64,000 bases of DNA from Streptococcus cuniculipharyngis (GTDB lineage Bacteria > Bacillota > Bacilli > Lactobacillales > Streptococcaceae), in assembly GCF_007859195.1 (NCBI RefSeq), contig NZ_VOHL01000001.1:496001-560000 (forward strand), read 5' to 3'. Made by a program: the position numbers and the translations under genes. Shown one piece after another: positions 56,781-64,000 of this stretch. Within the stretch, counting starts at the first letter, position 1, and every line of letters begins with the position of its first letter. Below the pieces are notes generated by a model that saw only the letters and a program-made list of their open reading frames with translations, was not told the DNA's origin and did no database searches.

Positions 56781-57585
56781 TTACAAATTAACAAAAGAAG
56801 ATTTTAACCAAATCAACAAACGTAGTCTCTTTGCTTACCAACTCGGTTGGAACTACGAGCGTATGCAGGGTTCAGGCTATCTCTACATTATTTTGCCACA
56901 GTTGCGTAAAATGTATGGTGATGGAACACCTGAATTGAAAGAAATGATGCAGTTGCATACTCAATTCTTCAACACTTCAAACTACTTCCATACCATCATT
57001 ACTGGTATTGACCTTGCCCTTGAAGAAACTGAAGGGGTGGCTTCAAAAGATGCGGTTAACGGTATCAAGACTGGTCTCATGGGACCATTTGCCCCAGTCG
57101 GTGACTCTGTCTTTGCCTCACTCGTTCCAGCTATCATGGGAACAATCGCAGCAACCATGGCCTCACAAGGTAGCCCTGTTGGTATCTTCATGTGGGTGGC
57201 TGTTGCCATGGCCATCAACGTCTTCCGCTGGAAACAGCTAGAAATTGCCTACCGTGAAGGAACCAAACTGGTAACAACCATGCGTAGCCAACTCAATGCT
57301 CTTGTTGATGCTGCTTCTGTCATGGGGGTATTCATGGTCGGAGCCTTGATTGCAACAATGATTAACTTTGAAGTCTCTTGGGCACCAACAATCGGTGAAA
57401 AAGTCATTGATGTCCAAGACCTCTTGAACTCAATCTTCCCACGACTTGTTCCTGCTCTATTTACTGGTTTTGTGTTCTGGATTCTTGGCCGTAAGGGCAT
57501 GACTCCTACCAAGGCTATCCTAATCATCATCCTGCTTGCAGTTGGTGTTTCTGCCTTCGGTCACTTCTTCTTTGGAATGGGGTAA
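56767..57585 (+). CDS. PTS IID component, mannose family (AgaD/AgaE-like)
   Basis: Membrane subunit of 272 residues. It has RSLFAYQLGWNYERMQGSGY at the N-terminus and AVNGIKTGLMGPFAPVGDSV, both typical of EIID, then hydrophobic C-terminal segments. I choose ATG 56767 with GAGGAAA upstream; a TTG two codons earlier is the alternative. It overlaps IIC, so the two are translationally coupled. Confidence 0.92.
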   Translation: MTKSNYKLTKEDFNQINKRSLFAYQLGWNYERMQGSGYLYIILPQLRKMYGDGTPELKEMMQLHTQFFNTSNYFHTIITGIDLALEETEGVASKDAVNGIKTGLMGPFAPVGDSVFASLVPAIMGTIAATMASQGSPVGIFMWVAVAMAINVFRWKQLEIAYREGTKLVTTMRSQLNALVDAASVMGVFMVGALIATMINFEVSWAPTIGEKVIDVQDLLNSIFPRLVPALFTGFVFWILGRKGMTPTKAILIIILLAVGVSAFGHFFFGMG

Positions 57586-57588
57586 GAT

Positions 57589-57993
57589 ATGGCAAAACAA
57601 CTTGTACTAATCAGTCATGGTAGTTTCTGTGAAGGCCTCAAGGCCAGTACAGAAATGCTGATGGGACCTCAAGACAACATCCACACTGTTGTCCTTGAAC
57701 CAAGCGAGGGAGCTGATGATTTCCGGCAAAAGCTAGAAGACACCATCAAAGATTTTGAAGAATTTGTTGTCTTCTGTGATTTGCAAGGGGGCACACCATG
57801 TAACGTTGCTTCTCGCCTGCTCCTTGAAGGTCGCCAGTTTGACCTCTATGCCGGCATGAGCATGCCAATGGTCATCGGCTTTATCAATAATGAATTGGTT
57901 AATCTTGATGAAGATTTGGTTGAATTTGCCAAAGTTAACACCATGAAAATCAATGACATGCTCTTCAGTTCAGATGATGACGATGATGATTAA
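57589..57993 (+). CDS. PTS IIA component, mannose family (AgaF-like)
   Basis: Cytoplasmic phosphocarrier of 134 residues. The phosphorylated histidine is in LVLISHGSFCEGLKAS (about His10), and VVFCDLQGGTPCNVASRLLL is also typical. It receives phosphate from HPr. It ends in six Asp (SSDDDDDD), an unusual acidic tail. It begins 3 bases after IID and is followed by a strong terminator. Confidence 0.93.
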   Translation: MAKQLVLISHGSFCEGLKASTEMLMGPQDNIHTVVLEPSEGADDFRQKLEDTIKDFEEFVVFCDLQGGTPCNVASRLLLEGRQFDLYAGMSMPMVIGFINNELVNLDEDLVEFAKVNTMKINDMLFSSDDDDDD

Positions 57994-58003
57994 CTCATCA
58001 CAT

Positions 58004-58036
58004 AAGACCCACAGTTACTCTATGTGGGTCTTTTTC
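58004..58036 (+). terminator. Terminator of the PTS operon
   Basis: Ten-bp stem AAGACCCACA / TGTGGGTCTT with a 9-base loop and T5, 10 bases after the IIA stop codon. Confidence 0.9.
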
Positions 58037-58152
58037 TTAACCCTGAAATTATTTAACATTCGCTTTTTACACATATTTTTCTTTGCCAATACTAGAAAGA
58101 GAGTTTATTTTTTGTTTTATCGAATTATTCGTTTATACCACATGATAATCAG

Positions 58153-58181
58153 TTGTTTTTTTCTTTTGTTTCTGATATAAT
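58153..58181 (+). promoter_or_regulatory. Promoter of the nucleobase permease gene
   Basis: TTGTTT (58153-58158), 17-base spacer, TATAAT (58176-58181) preceded by TGA (extended -10). The leader is short (about 25 bases), leaving no room for a purine riboswitch or PyrR attenuator. Confidence 0.7.
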
Positions 58182-58210
58182 AGCCCTATCTTAACATTAA
58201 GGAGTTTCAC

Positions 58211-59521
58211 ATGTCAAAACATCCATCTACTACTACCCAGCAAGAGATGATTTACCGGATTGATGATAAACCACCCTTTGCCATCACCCTAATTCTAGCC
58301 TGCCAACATATCTTGGCTGCTTTCGCCGGAATCATCGCCGTTCCTCTCGTCATTGGCAGTGCCCTCAATATGAAGGTGCAAGACATTTCCTTCATGGTTG
58401 GAGCTACCATTTTTGCCTCTGGCATCACAACCATGATTCAATCACGGGGACTCGGTCCTGTTGGCTCCCGTCTAGCAGGAATGATGGGAACTGACTTCAC
58501 CTTTGTCAATCCCTCCATTAGTGTTGGCGCCAAATTTGGTGTAGCAGGTATTGTCACAGCAACGATTACAGGGGCTGTCGTTGAAATCATCCTCAGCCAA
58601 TTTATTAAACCCCTCATGCGATTTTTCCCACCTCTGATTACTGGAATTGTGGTTTCCCTCATTGGAATTACCCTCCTGCCTGTCAGTATCGATTGGGCAG
58701 CTGGTGGCTACGGTGCTGCTGATTATGGCTCCCTAAAAAATCTCGCCATTGCTTTTACGATCATGCTCTTTACCCTTTTCTTGAATCATTTTGGCAAAGG
58801 CATGTGGAAGACAGCCGCCGTCTTTATTGGTATGGTTTTTGGCTATCTCATCTGTATTCCTTTAAACATGGTGGACCTCAGTGCAGTTCAAGAAGCCAGC
58901 TGGCTAGAGATTCCCAATCTTCTCCGCTACGGCCTCAAATTTGATTTAGCTTCGACCCTTTCCTTTGTTCCTGCCTACATTGTTTCAAGCATTGGTACCG
59001 TCGGGGTCATGATGGCTATCGGCCAAGCATCACAGGTTAAGGTCTCTAAAGACCGTGCTGCTGCTGGTGTTCTAGCGGACGGCCTAGGTTCACTGATTTC
59101 TGGCCTGTTCGGCGCTGGTCCTAACACCGCCTTCTCACAAAATGTTGGGCTCATTGCCCTAACCAAGGTAGCCAGCACTCACGTCATGATTGTAGCGGGT
59201 GCCATCCTAGCCTTACTCGGTATCTTTCCTAAATTAAGTGCGCTAATTTCAGTCATGCCACAACCTGTTCTAGGAGGTGTGGGGATGATTATGTTCGGCC
59301 TAGTTGCAGCACAAGGCTTAAAAATTCTCAGTCAAATTGACCTGGGCGACCGGGAACTTTTGATTATTTCTATCGCATTTGCTCTCGGTATCGGTGTCAC
59401 TGTTCGCCCTGACTTTTTACAAAATCTTCCTACTGCTCTCCAAATGATTTTCTCATCTGGCATTTCAACAGGAACCTTAGTCGCCCTAGTTTTAAATATT
59501 CTATTAAAAAAGAAGGCCTAA
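58211..59521 (+). CDS. Xanthine/uracil permease (nucleobase:cation symporter-2 family)
   Basis: Membrane symporter of 436 residues with 12-14 hydrophobic segments. Family motifs are ACQHILAAFAGIIAVPLVIG near the N-terminus, FVNPSISVGAKFGVAGIVTA and SGLFGAGPNTAFSQNVGLIA (about 292-311). The latter resembles xanthine/urate (PbuX/PucJ-like) members more than UraA, so xanthine is the best guess. No xpt or other purine gene is adjacent. AAGGAG precedes the ATG. Confidence 0.85.
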   Translation: MSKHPSTTTQQEMIYRIDDKPPFAITLILACQHILAAFAGIIAVPLVIGSALNMKVQDISFMVGATIFASGITTMIQSRGLGPVGSRLAGMMGTDFTFVNPSISVGAKFGVAGIVTATITGAVVEIILSQFIKPLMRFFPPLITGIVVSLIGITLLPVSIDWAAGGYGAADYGSLKNLAIAFTIMLFTLFLNHFGKGMWKTAAVFIGMVFGYLICIPLNMVDLSAVQEASWLEIPNLLRYGLKFDLASTLSFVPAYIVSSIGTVGVMMAIGQASQVKVSKDRAAAGVLADGLGSLISGLFGAGPNTAFSQNVGLIALTKVASTHVMIVAGAILALLGIFPKLSALISVMPQPVLGGVGMIMFGLVAAQGLKILSQIDLGDRELLIISIAFALGIGVTVRPDFLQNLPTALQMIFSSGISTGTLVALVLNILLKKKA

Positions 59522-59536
59522 CCATCTCAATCTAAA

Positions 59537-59572
59537 GCAAAGGATTTAACCTGATGAGGTTAAATCCTTTGC
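59537..59572. terminator. Terminator hairpin after the permease gene
   Basis: Perfect 16-bp stem GCAAAGGATTTAACCT / AGGTTAAATCCTTTGC with a 4-base loop. The following T-run is weak on either strand, but the stem is strong. Confidence 0.75.
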
Positions 59573-59595
59573 TATTTCTATTGAAATCAACGACT

Positions 59596-59632
59596 AAAAC
59601 CACCCCAACTAAAAGTGTTGAGGTGGTTTTTT
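59596..59632. terminator. Bidirectional terminator between convergent genes
   Basis: Stem AAAACCACCcCAAC / GTTGaGGTGGTTTT with T6 on the plus strand and T4 on the minus strand. It serves the permease (plus) and the metalloprotease (minus). Confidence 0.8.
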
Positions 59633-59641
59633 AGATTAACT

Positions 59642-62600
59642 CTACTGATAGATTGATTGTCGGAAATCATCGGTATCTAATAGATAAGCTCGATAAATAG
59701 CCTCTTTCAAGACTGCTGTTTCTTTTGGATTATTAGCAACTGTCTGAGTCATCAAGGTCTTGATTTGCTCATAAGTCGCCTGATAGGTCTTGCCTTTATA
59801 GGTAAAGCTGACAGGTTTCAAATTGCCTGCCTTAGCCTTAGCTAATCGACCTTCCAACATATCCAACTTAAAGGCTGCAAAATCTTGGTATTTATCTCCG
59901 AAAGTTTCTTTCAAAATGTAGCGATCATTATAATCTTGACGATCATTAATGGCTTTTCGTCTCAATTTATCAGAAGCGTAATTAAGCATACCTTCATAAC
60001 CGAGTTCCGCCCATAATTCATAGGATAAACGCTTGAAGGTTAGGTTATCTGGTGACTTGTCATAAGTCAAGGCGCCATACATTGGAACAAACATTAAACT
60101 AACATTGTAACCTGTATTTTCATAAGCGCGATCTTTAGCATATTCATCGTTAGTCGCAATCACAACTTGGTTATTAACCAAATCTGCCAAACTATTAAAG
60201 CTTAGACTCGCCCATTCCTCTGCCGTAATAGCACGGTTACGCGCTAGAACTTTACCTTCATTAACAGCATCCATCCGTCTAAACAATTGTTTTTGTTTTT
60301 GGAGTGGGCTAGCAAGGTAAACTTCTCCCTCAATGGCATCTAGGGTATAAATAACATCAAACATCCCCCGAACGTACTCATCAACGTCAGCCATATTTTG
60401 GAAACGGTCAACATTAGCATTATAATTCCTTTGCGTTGCAAATTTACCATCATTGTCATTGAGATAATCCGCATGTAAGTTTAGGCCGATACGTTTATTT
60501 TGGGCACCATTAACACTTTCAAAGAAACCAGTTGTAAAGGAATCCGCACCTAGACCCGGTCTTCTACCATAACCGCCGAGATACACCCGACCGTCTAGAT
60601 TGTGGGTCATCTCATGGGTTGTCAAGGCTTGACCATAATCACTAATCATAGTATCAACAACAAAGTGGGTTAGGCTACCTGTTGCATAGGCCCCTGTTCC
60701 ATTAGGCGCATACCATTTACCGATTGGACCAAAGAAGTCCAACATCCGATTAGAAGCGGTCTCCCCATAAGGTTGCATCCAGGTTTTTCGATTGTTGTAG
60801 AGGTAACCATCCCAGTTTGGAATTGGCATCCCTCTATTCGTATGTAACCTATCTTTTACCTCTGGTTTAGCAATTCGATACCATAAATCGTAATAATCTC
60901 GTTGTTTTTCAGCCGCCTTTCTCACCTTAGCTTGATAATCTTCTACTTGTTTCTGATAAGCTGCTGGATCTTTCTCCTTAAGCGACATGTCAATACCACG
61001 GTCATACATGCCAAAGTTAATGGTTGTCATATTGTTGATAATGAAGATTCCTTCATCTGACAGGGTCAACAAAGGCAGAAGATAAGATTGTAGGTTTGGC
61101 CGGGATGATAAGGATTGGTAAACTTCTGTGTTGGCACTTGGGACTTCTTGTGAAGGGGTCTCAACAATATAGGCCTTACTTGAAGATTTGAACCAATCAT
61201 TATCGGATTGACTGGTCAATAACTTATTGTAGGCGCTGAGGTAATCCATAATGGTTGTTTTACCATTCTTACTACCTAGATAAGTCTGATACGTTTCAGA
61301 ACTCTTACTAAACATCAAGTTATTCACACCACTAGCACCCAGATTGATGATTAGGTCAGTTGGGTTAACTGTTTGACCAAAGAAATCTTGTCTGAAGAGA
61401 GACAGGTCTTTAATGTTCTTATCACCATAATTAACATTATAAAGACGGTCCACATAGGCCAAGCCCAGCAGGAGCTTTTCTTTGTTCTTCAAGAATTTAT
61501 CTCGCAGGTAATCTAGATTAGCCCTACCATCAGCTTTCGTTGCATAAATAGCTTCTTGAGATAAAAGTGATTTGAGATAAGTACGGATATTCTCTTTAAC
61601 CTTATCATAGGTTGGTTGAAGGTAGAGTGGATCTATTTGGCGAGCCATTAAGGATTGTTTGGCCTGTTCATTGTTGCTAGCTTTTATCCGCTCTCTTTCA
61701 GCAATCAGAAGACTATTGTCATAGTTCAAGTTTGGATAAAGCTTAGTTAATCCATTGAAATAATCGACAGCTTGAAGACTCTCTGTCAACTCATCTAGAA
61801 GAGCCTCCTGATCTTGGATAAATTGATCTGGGGTATAGATCAATGCTGTACCAGCTAGGCTATACTCCTTAACCTGACTATTCTTAAAGAACTGACCGTT
61901 GGTTAAGTCAACATAATCAACTGTTCCATCGAGATAATGCAACATCAAGCGATTGATCTGTCCATGCTGACTATAGTAATCCGTTACAAATTGATTGTCA
62001 ACCATCGGCACTAGACTAACCAACTCCGTCGTGTAGAGCTTGCTAGACTTGTCCACCTGATTTCCATATTTGATAATGGTCTCTGCATTATATAGTGGCA
62101 ATAGTTTTTCAATATTGTTATAAGCCATCTGATTAGCACTATGATAACCCGGTAGCTGACTATAATCCACTCGACGTTCTTGAGTTTCTCCAAGAGTAAA
62201 CTCAAAACCATCACGGTAGCTGGTCTGACCATCTACTGTCTCAACCATTTCCGGCCATGCTAATTTGACCTTATAGCTATCACCATCTGCAACGATTTGA
62301 TCAACTGGTAATAAAACATCTTTAATCTTATCAGATTCAAGTTTAACAAAGTAAGTTGATAGATCCTCCGGAATACCAGTCAAATCAGTTTGTTTGACCA
62401 ATTGCCCATTGTCATATTTATAGAGAGTCGTTTGATAAACATCTTTAAAGACGACTTTTTTCAGGTTTAACTCTACTGGATCTGGGTAAGTTTGAGTTTC
62501 TTGTTCAGGTCCACGACGAAGGTCATAGGTCATCTCTGTTTTTATCGTATAAGGAAGATTGTAAGCCAAGCCTTCTACCAAAACTGGTTGACTCAAGTCT

Positions 62601-64000
62601 GTCACGGGCACTTCCTTAATCAATTTTTCCCCGTCATAGAATTTAACCACAGCTGCCTGGTAAGCCTGCTCTGAATCCGTCAATTGATAAGTCAGGCGGA
62701 CTTGCTTGGCCTCATCATCTGTTTCAACAGTTTTCAGCTCAAGCACCGGTTTTGTTTTCAGGCTCAACTCCACTGTCTGGTCATGAGAGATCGTCTTTGA
62801 TTGTTGACCATCTCGCAAGTCATAAGTTAAGTCCGTCTTGAAACGATAGGGTACACCATAAGACAGGTCGGACAAGTCTACCGGCTCACTAAAGTCAGTG
62901 ATGCTTACTTCCTTAACCAGCTGGTCTCCATTGTACACCTTGACCAAACCACCGCTAACCGTCTTATCTCTATCGGTTAACTCAAAGGTCAAACGGGCAC
63001 TTCGAGTATCATCATTCTTGACGACTTCCACTAAGGCTAGGCTTGGCTCTGCTTTCAGGCTCAACTCCACTGTCTGGTCATGAGAGACCGTCTTAGATTG
63101 TTGACCATCTCGCAAGTCATAAGTTAAGTCCGTCTTGAAACGATAGGGTACACCATAAGACAGGTCGGACAAGTCTACTGGCTCACTAAAGTCAGTGATG
63201 CTTACTGCCTTAACTAGCTGGTCTCCTTCGTAAACCTTGACCAAACCACCGCTAACCGTCTTATCTCTATCGGTTAACTCAAAGGTCAAACGGGCACTTC
63301 GAGTGTCATCATTCTTGACGACGTCCACTAAAGCTAGGCTGGGCTCGGCTTTCAGGCTCAACTCCACTGTCTGGTCATGAGAGACCGTCTTAGATTGTTG
63401 ACCATCTCGCAAGTCGTAAGTTAAGTCCGTCTTGAAACGATAGGGTACACCATAAGACAGGTCGGACAAGTCTACTGGCTCACTAAAGTCAGTGACGCTT
63501 ACTTCCTTAACTAGCTGGTCTCCATTGTACACCTTGACCAAACCACCGCTAACCGTCTTATCTCTATCGGTTAACTCAAAGGTCAAACGGGCACTTCGGG
63601 TGTCATCATTCTTGACGACTTCCACTAAGGCTAGGCTTGGCTCTGCTTTCAGGCTCAACTCCACTGTCTGGTCATGAGAGACCGTCTTAGATTGTTGACC
63701 ATCTCTCAGATTATAAACCAACTCAGACTCAAAAGTATACGGCACACCATAAGACAGGTCGGACAAGTCTACTGGCTCACTAAAGTCAGTGACGCTTACT
63801 TCCTTAACTAGCTGGTCTCCATTGTACACCTTGACCAAACCACCGCTAACCGTCTTATCTCTATCGGTTAACTCAAAGGTCAAACGGGCACTTCGGGTGT
63901 CATCATTCTTGACGACTTCCACTAAGGCTAGGCTTGGCTCTGCTTTCAGGCTCAACTCCACTGTCTGGTCATGAGAGACCGTCTTAGATTGTTGACCATC
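59642..64000 (-). CDS. M26-family (IgA1 protease/ZmpC-like) zinc metalloprotease, 5' end outside window
   Basis: C-terminal 1452 residues of a large secreted protease; the frame is open to base 64000. At least four 99-residue repeats (VKVYNGDQLVKEVSVTDFSE, LSDLSYGVPY) come first, then two diverged copies, then the catalytic part. The zinc motif is HEMTH (60616-60602) within ALTTHEMTHNLDGRVYLGGY, followed by GRRPGLGADSF. IgA1 protease and ZmpB/C have a Glu ligand where this has Asp (60544-60542). Relatives cut IgA1, MUC16 or other host proteins; the target here is unknown. The sorting signal of this family is N-terminal, so it would be outside the window. Confidence 0.85.
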   Translation of the reverse strand, partial: DGQQSKTVSHDQTVELSLKAEPSLALVEVVKNDDTRSARLTFELTDRDKTVSGGLVKVYNGDQLVKEVSVTDFSEPVDLSDLSYGVPYTFESELVYNLRDGQQSKTVSHDQTVELSLKAEPSLALVEVVKNDDTRSARLTFELTDRDKTVSGGLVKVYNGDQLVKEVSVTDFSEPVDLSDLSYGVPYRFKTDLTYDLRDGQQSKTVSHDQTVELSLKAEPSLALVDVVKNDDTRSARLTFELTDRDKTVSGGLVKVYEGDQLVKAVSITDFSEPVDLSDLSYGVPYRFKTDLTYDLRDGQQSKTVSHDQTVELSLKAEPSLALVEVVKNDDTRSARLTFELTDRDKTVSGGLVKVYNGDQLVKEVSITDFSEPVDLSDLSYGVPYRFKTDLTYDLRDGQQSKTISHDQTVELSLKTKPVLELKTVETDDEAKQVRLTYQLTDSEQAYQAAVVKFYDGEKLIKEVPVTDLSQPVLVEGLAYNLPYTIKTEMTYDLRRGPEQETQTYPDPVELNLKKVVFKDVYQTTLYKYDNGQLVKQTDLTGIPEDLSTYFVKLESDKIKDVLLPVDQIVADGDSYKVKLAWPEMVETVDGQTSYRDGFEFTLGETQERRVDYSQLPGYHSANQMAYNNIEKLLPLYNAETIIKYGNQVDKSSKLYTTELVSLVPMVDNQFVTDYYSQHGQINRLMLHYLDGTVDYVDLTNGQFFKNSQVKEYSLAGTALIYTPDQFIQDQEALLDELTESLQAVDYFNGLTKLYPNLNYDNSLLIAERERIKASNNEQAKQSLMARQIDPLYLQPTYDKVKENIRTYLKSLLSQEAIYATKADGRANLDYLRDKFLKNKEKLLLGLAYVDRLYNVNYGDKNIKDLSLFRQDFFGQTVNPTDLIINLGASGVNNLMFSKSSETYQTYLGSKNGKTTIMDYLSAYNKLLTSQSDNDWFKSSSKAYIVETPSQEVPSANTEVYQSLSSRPNLQSYLLPLLTLSDEGIFIINNMTTINFGMYDRGIDMSLKEKDPAAYQKQVEDYQAKVRKAAEKQRDYYDLWYRIAKPEVKDRLHTNRGMPIPNWDGYLYNNRKTWMQPYGETASNRMLDFFGPIGKWYAPNGTGAYATGSLTHFVVDTMISDYGQALTTHEMTHNLDGRVYLGGYGRRPGLGADSFTTGFFESVNGAQNKRIGLNLHADYLNDNDGKFATQRNYNANVDRFQNMADVDEYVRGMFDVIYTLDAIEGEVYLASPLQKQKQLFRRMDAVNEGKVLARNRAITAEEWASLSFNSLADLVNNQVVIATNDEYAKDRAYENTGYNVSLMFVPMYGALTYDKSPDNLTFKRLSYELWAELGYEGMLNYASDKLRRKAINDRQDYNDRYILKETFGDKYQDFAAFKLDMLEGRLAKAKAGNLKPVSFTYKGKTYQATYEQIKTLMTQTVANNPKETAVLKEAIYRAYLLDTDDFRQSIYQ
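62750..64000 (-). repeat. 297-bp tandem repeats in the metalloprotease gene
   Basis: Near-identical 297-bp units (99 residues); for example the stretch encoding SHDQTVELSLK recurs at about 62765, 63062, 63359, 63656 and 63953. Variants affect few residues (YNGDQ/YEGDQ, EVV/DVV, YRFKTDLTYD/YTFESELVYN). Two more diverged copies lie at about 62460-62750. The array continues past the window edge, so copy number is unknown. Confidence 0.93.

Noticed and set aside
58037-58210. Purine riboswitch or PyrR attenuator before the nucleobase permease
   Set aside because: The promoter lies only about 25 bases before the ribosome site, leaving no space for an aptamer, and no aptamer-like stems are visible.
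63492-63974. Recurrent 61-codon plus-strand frames in the metalloprotease repeats
   Set aside because: Identical shadows produced by the 297-bp repeat.

Overview
The window is a chromosomal segment of a Streptococcus; I could not fix the species. The evidence is a type II fatty-acid operon in streptococcal order (fabM-fabT-fabH-acpP-fabK-fabD-fabG-fabF-accB-fabZ-accC-accD-accA) with FabT-like operators, a ThiI/cysteine desulfurase pair, an SpxR-type regulator, Rgg and TprA/PhrA peptide-sensing regulators, and wall-anchored proteins with YSIRK-like signal peptides. Most genes lie on the minus strand.

Layout. 1-2818: MacAB-like efflux system (permease cut by the window edge, ATPase, adaptor). 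2911-8724: ABC-F protein, CCA-adding enzyme, DegV, DUF1149, a GH43-like protein and a SAP-like protein. 8858-13738: wall-anchored subtilisin-family protease. 13957-21355: YihY, Map, SpxR, GNAT, ThiI, cysteine desulfurase and a GH3 hexosaminidase. 21484-27206: accessory island. It holds a small Ser/Thr-rich membrane protein, a decayed prophage fragment (DUF2800/DUF2815), and a decaying peptide-signalling/bacteriocin-like locus. 27207-39154: RlmD-type methyltransferase and the fatty-acid operon. 39598-43301: NUDIX, MFS, Rgg and a hydratase-like protein. 43473-57993: what looks like a complete N-acetylgalactosamine locus (wall-anchored GH31 glycosidase, tagatose-bisphosphate aldolase, amino-sugar-6-phosphate deacetylase, AgaS, AraC regulator, mannose-family PTS IIB-IIC-IID-IIA). 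58211-59521: nucleobase permease. 59642-64000: M26-type zinc metalloprotease, 5' end outside the window.

Most notable. (1) At 23330-26884 a TprA-like regulator is divergent from a PhrA-type signal gene whose C-terminus, SGGLDVGKAD, carries the pneumococcal PhrA signal. Next to it are an uncatalogued 41-residue candidate peptide, a 52-residue two-helix membrane peptide and an ABC exporter. The signal gene has a one-base frameshift and the exporter ATPase has a stop and two frameshifts, so the locus is decaying. (2) fabK, normally the enoyl-ACP reductase of streptococci, has an in-frame TAA at codon 221. (3) The GH31 protein (2236 residues) has discoidin-like, FN3, dockerin-like and cohesin-like modules, thirteen 15-residue repeats, and its own sugar-import and catabolic genes beside it, which suggests mucin GalNAc scavenging. 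(4) Both complete wall-anchored proteins end in LPxTA rather than LPxTG. (5) Three genes have an extended -10 box only 6-10 bases before the ATG, so they may give leaderless or near-leaderless transcripts.
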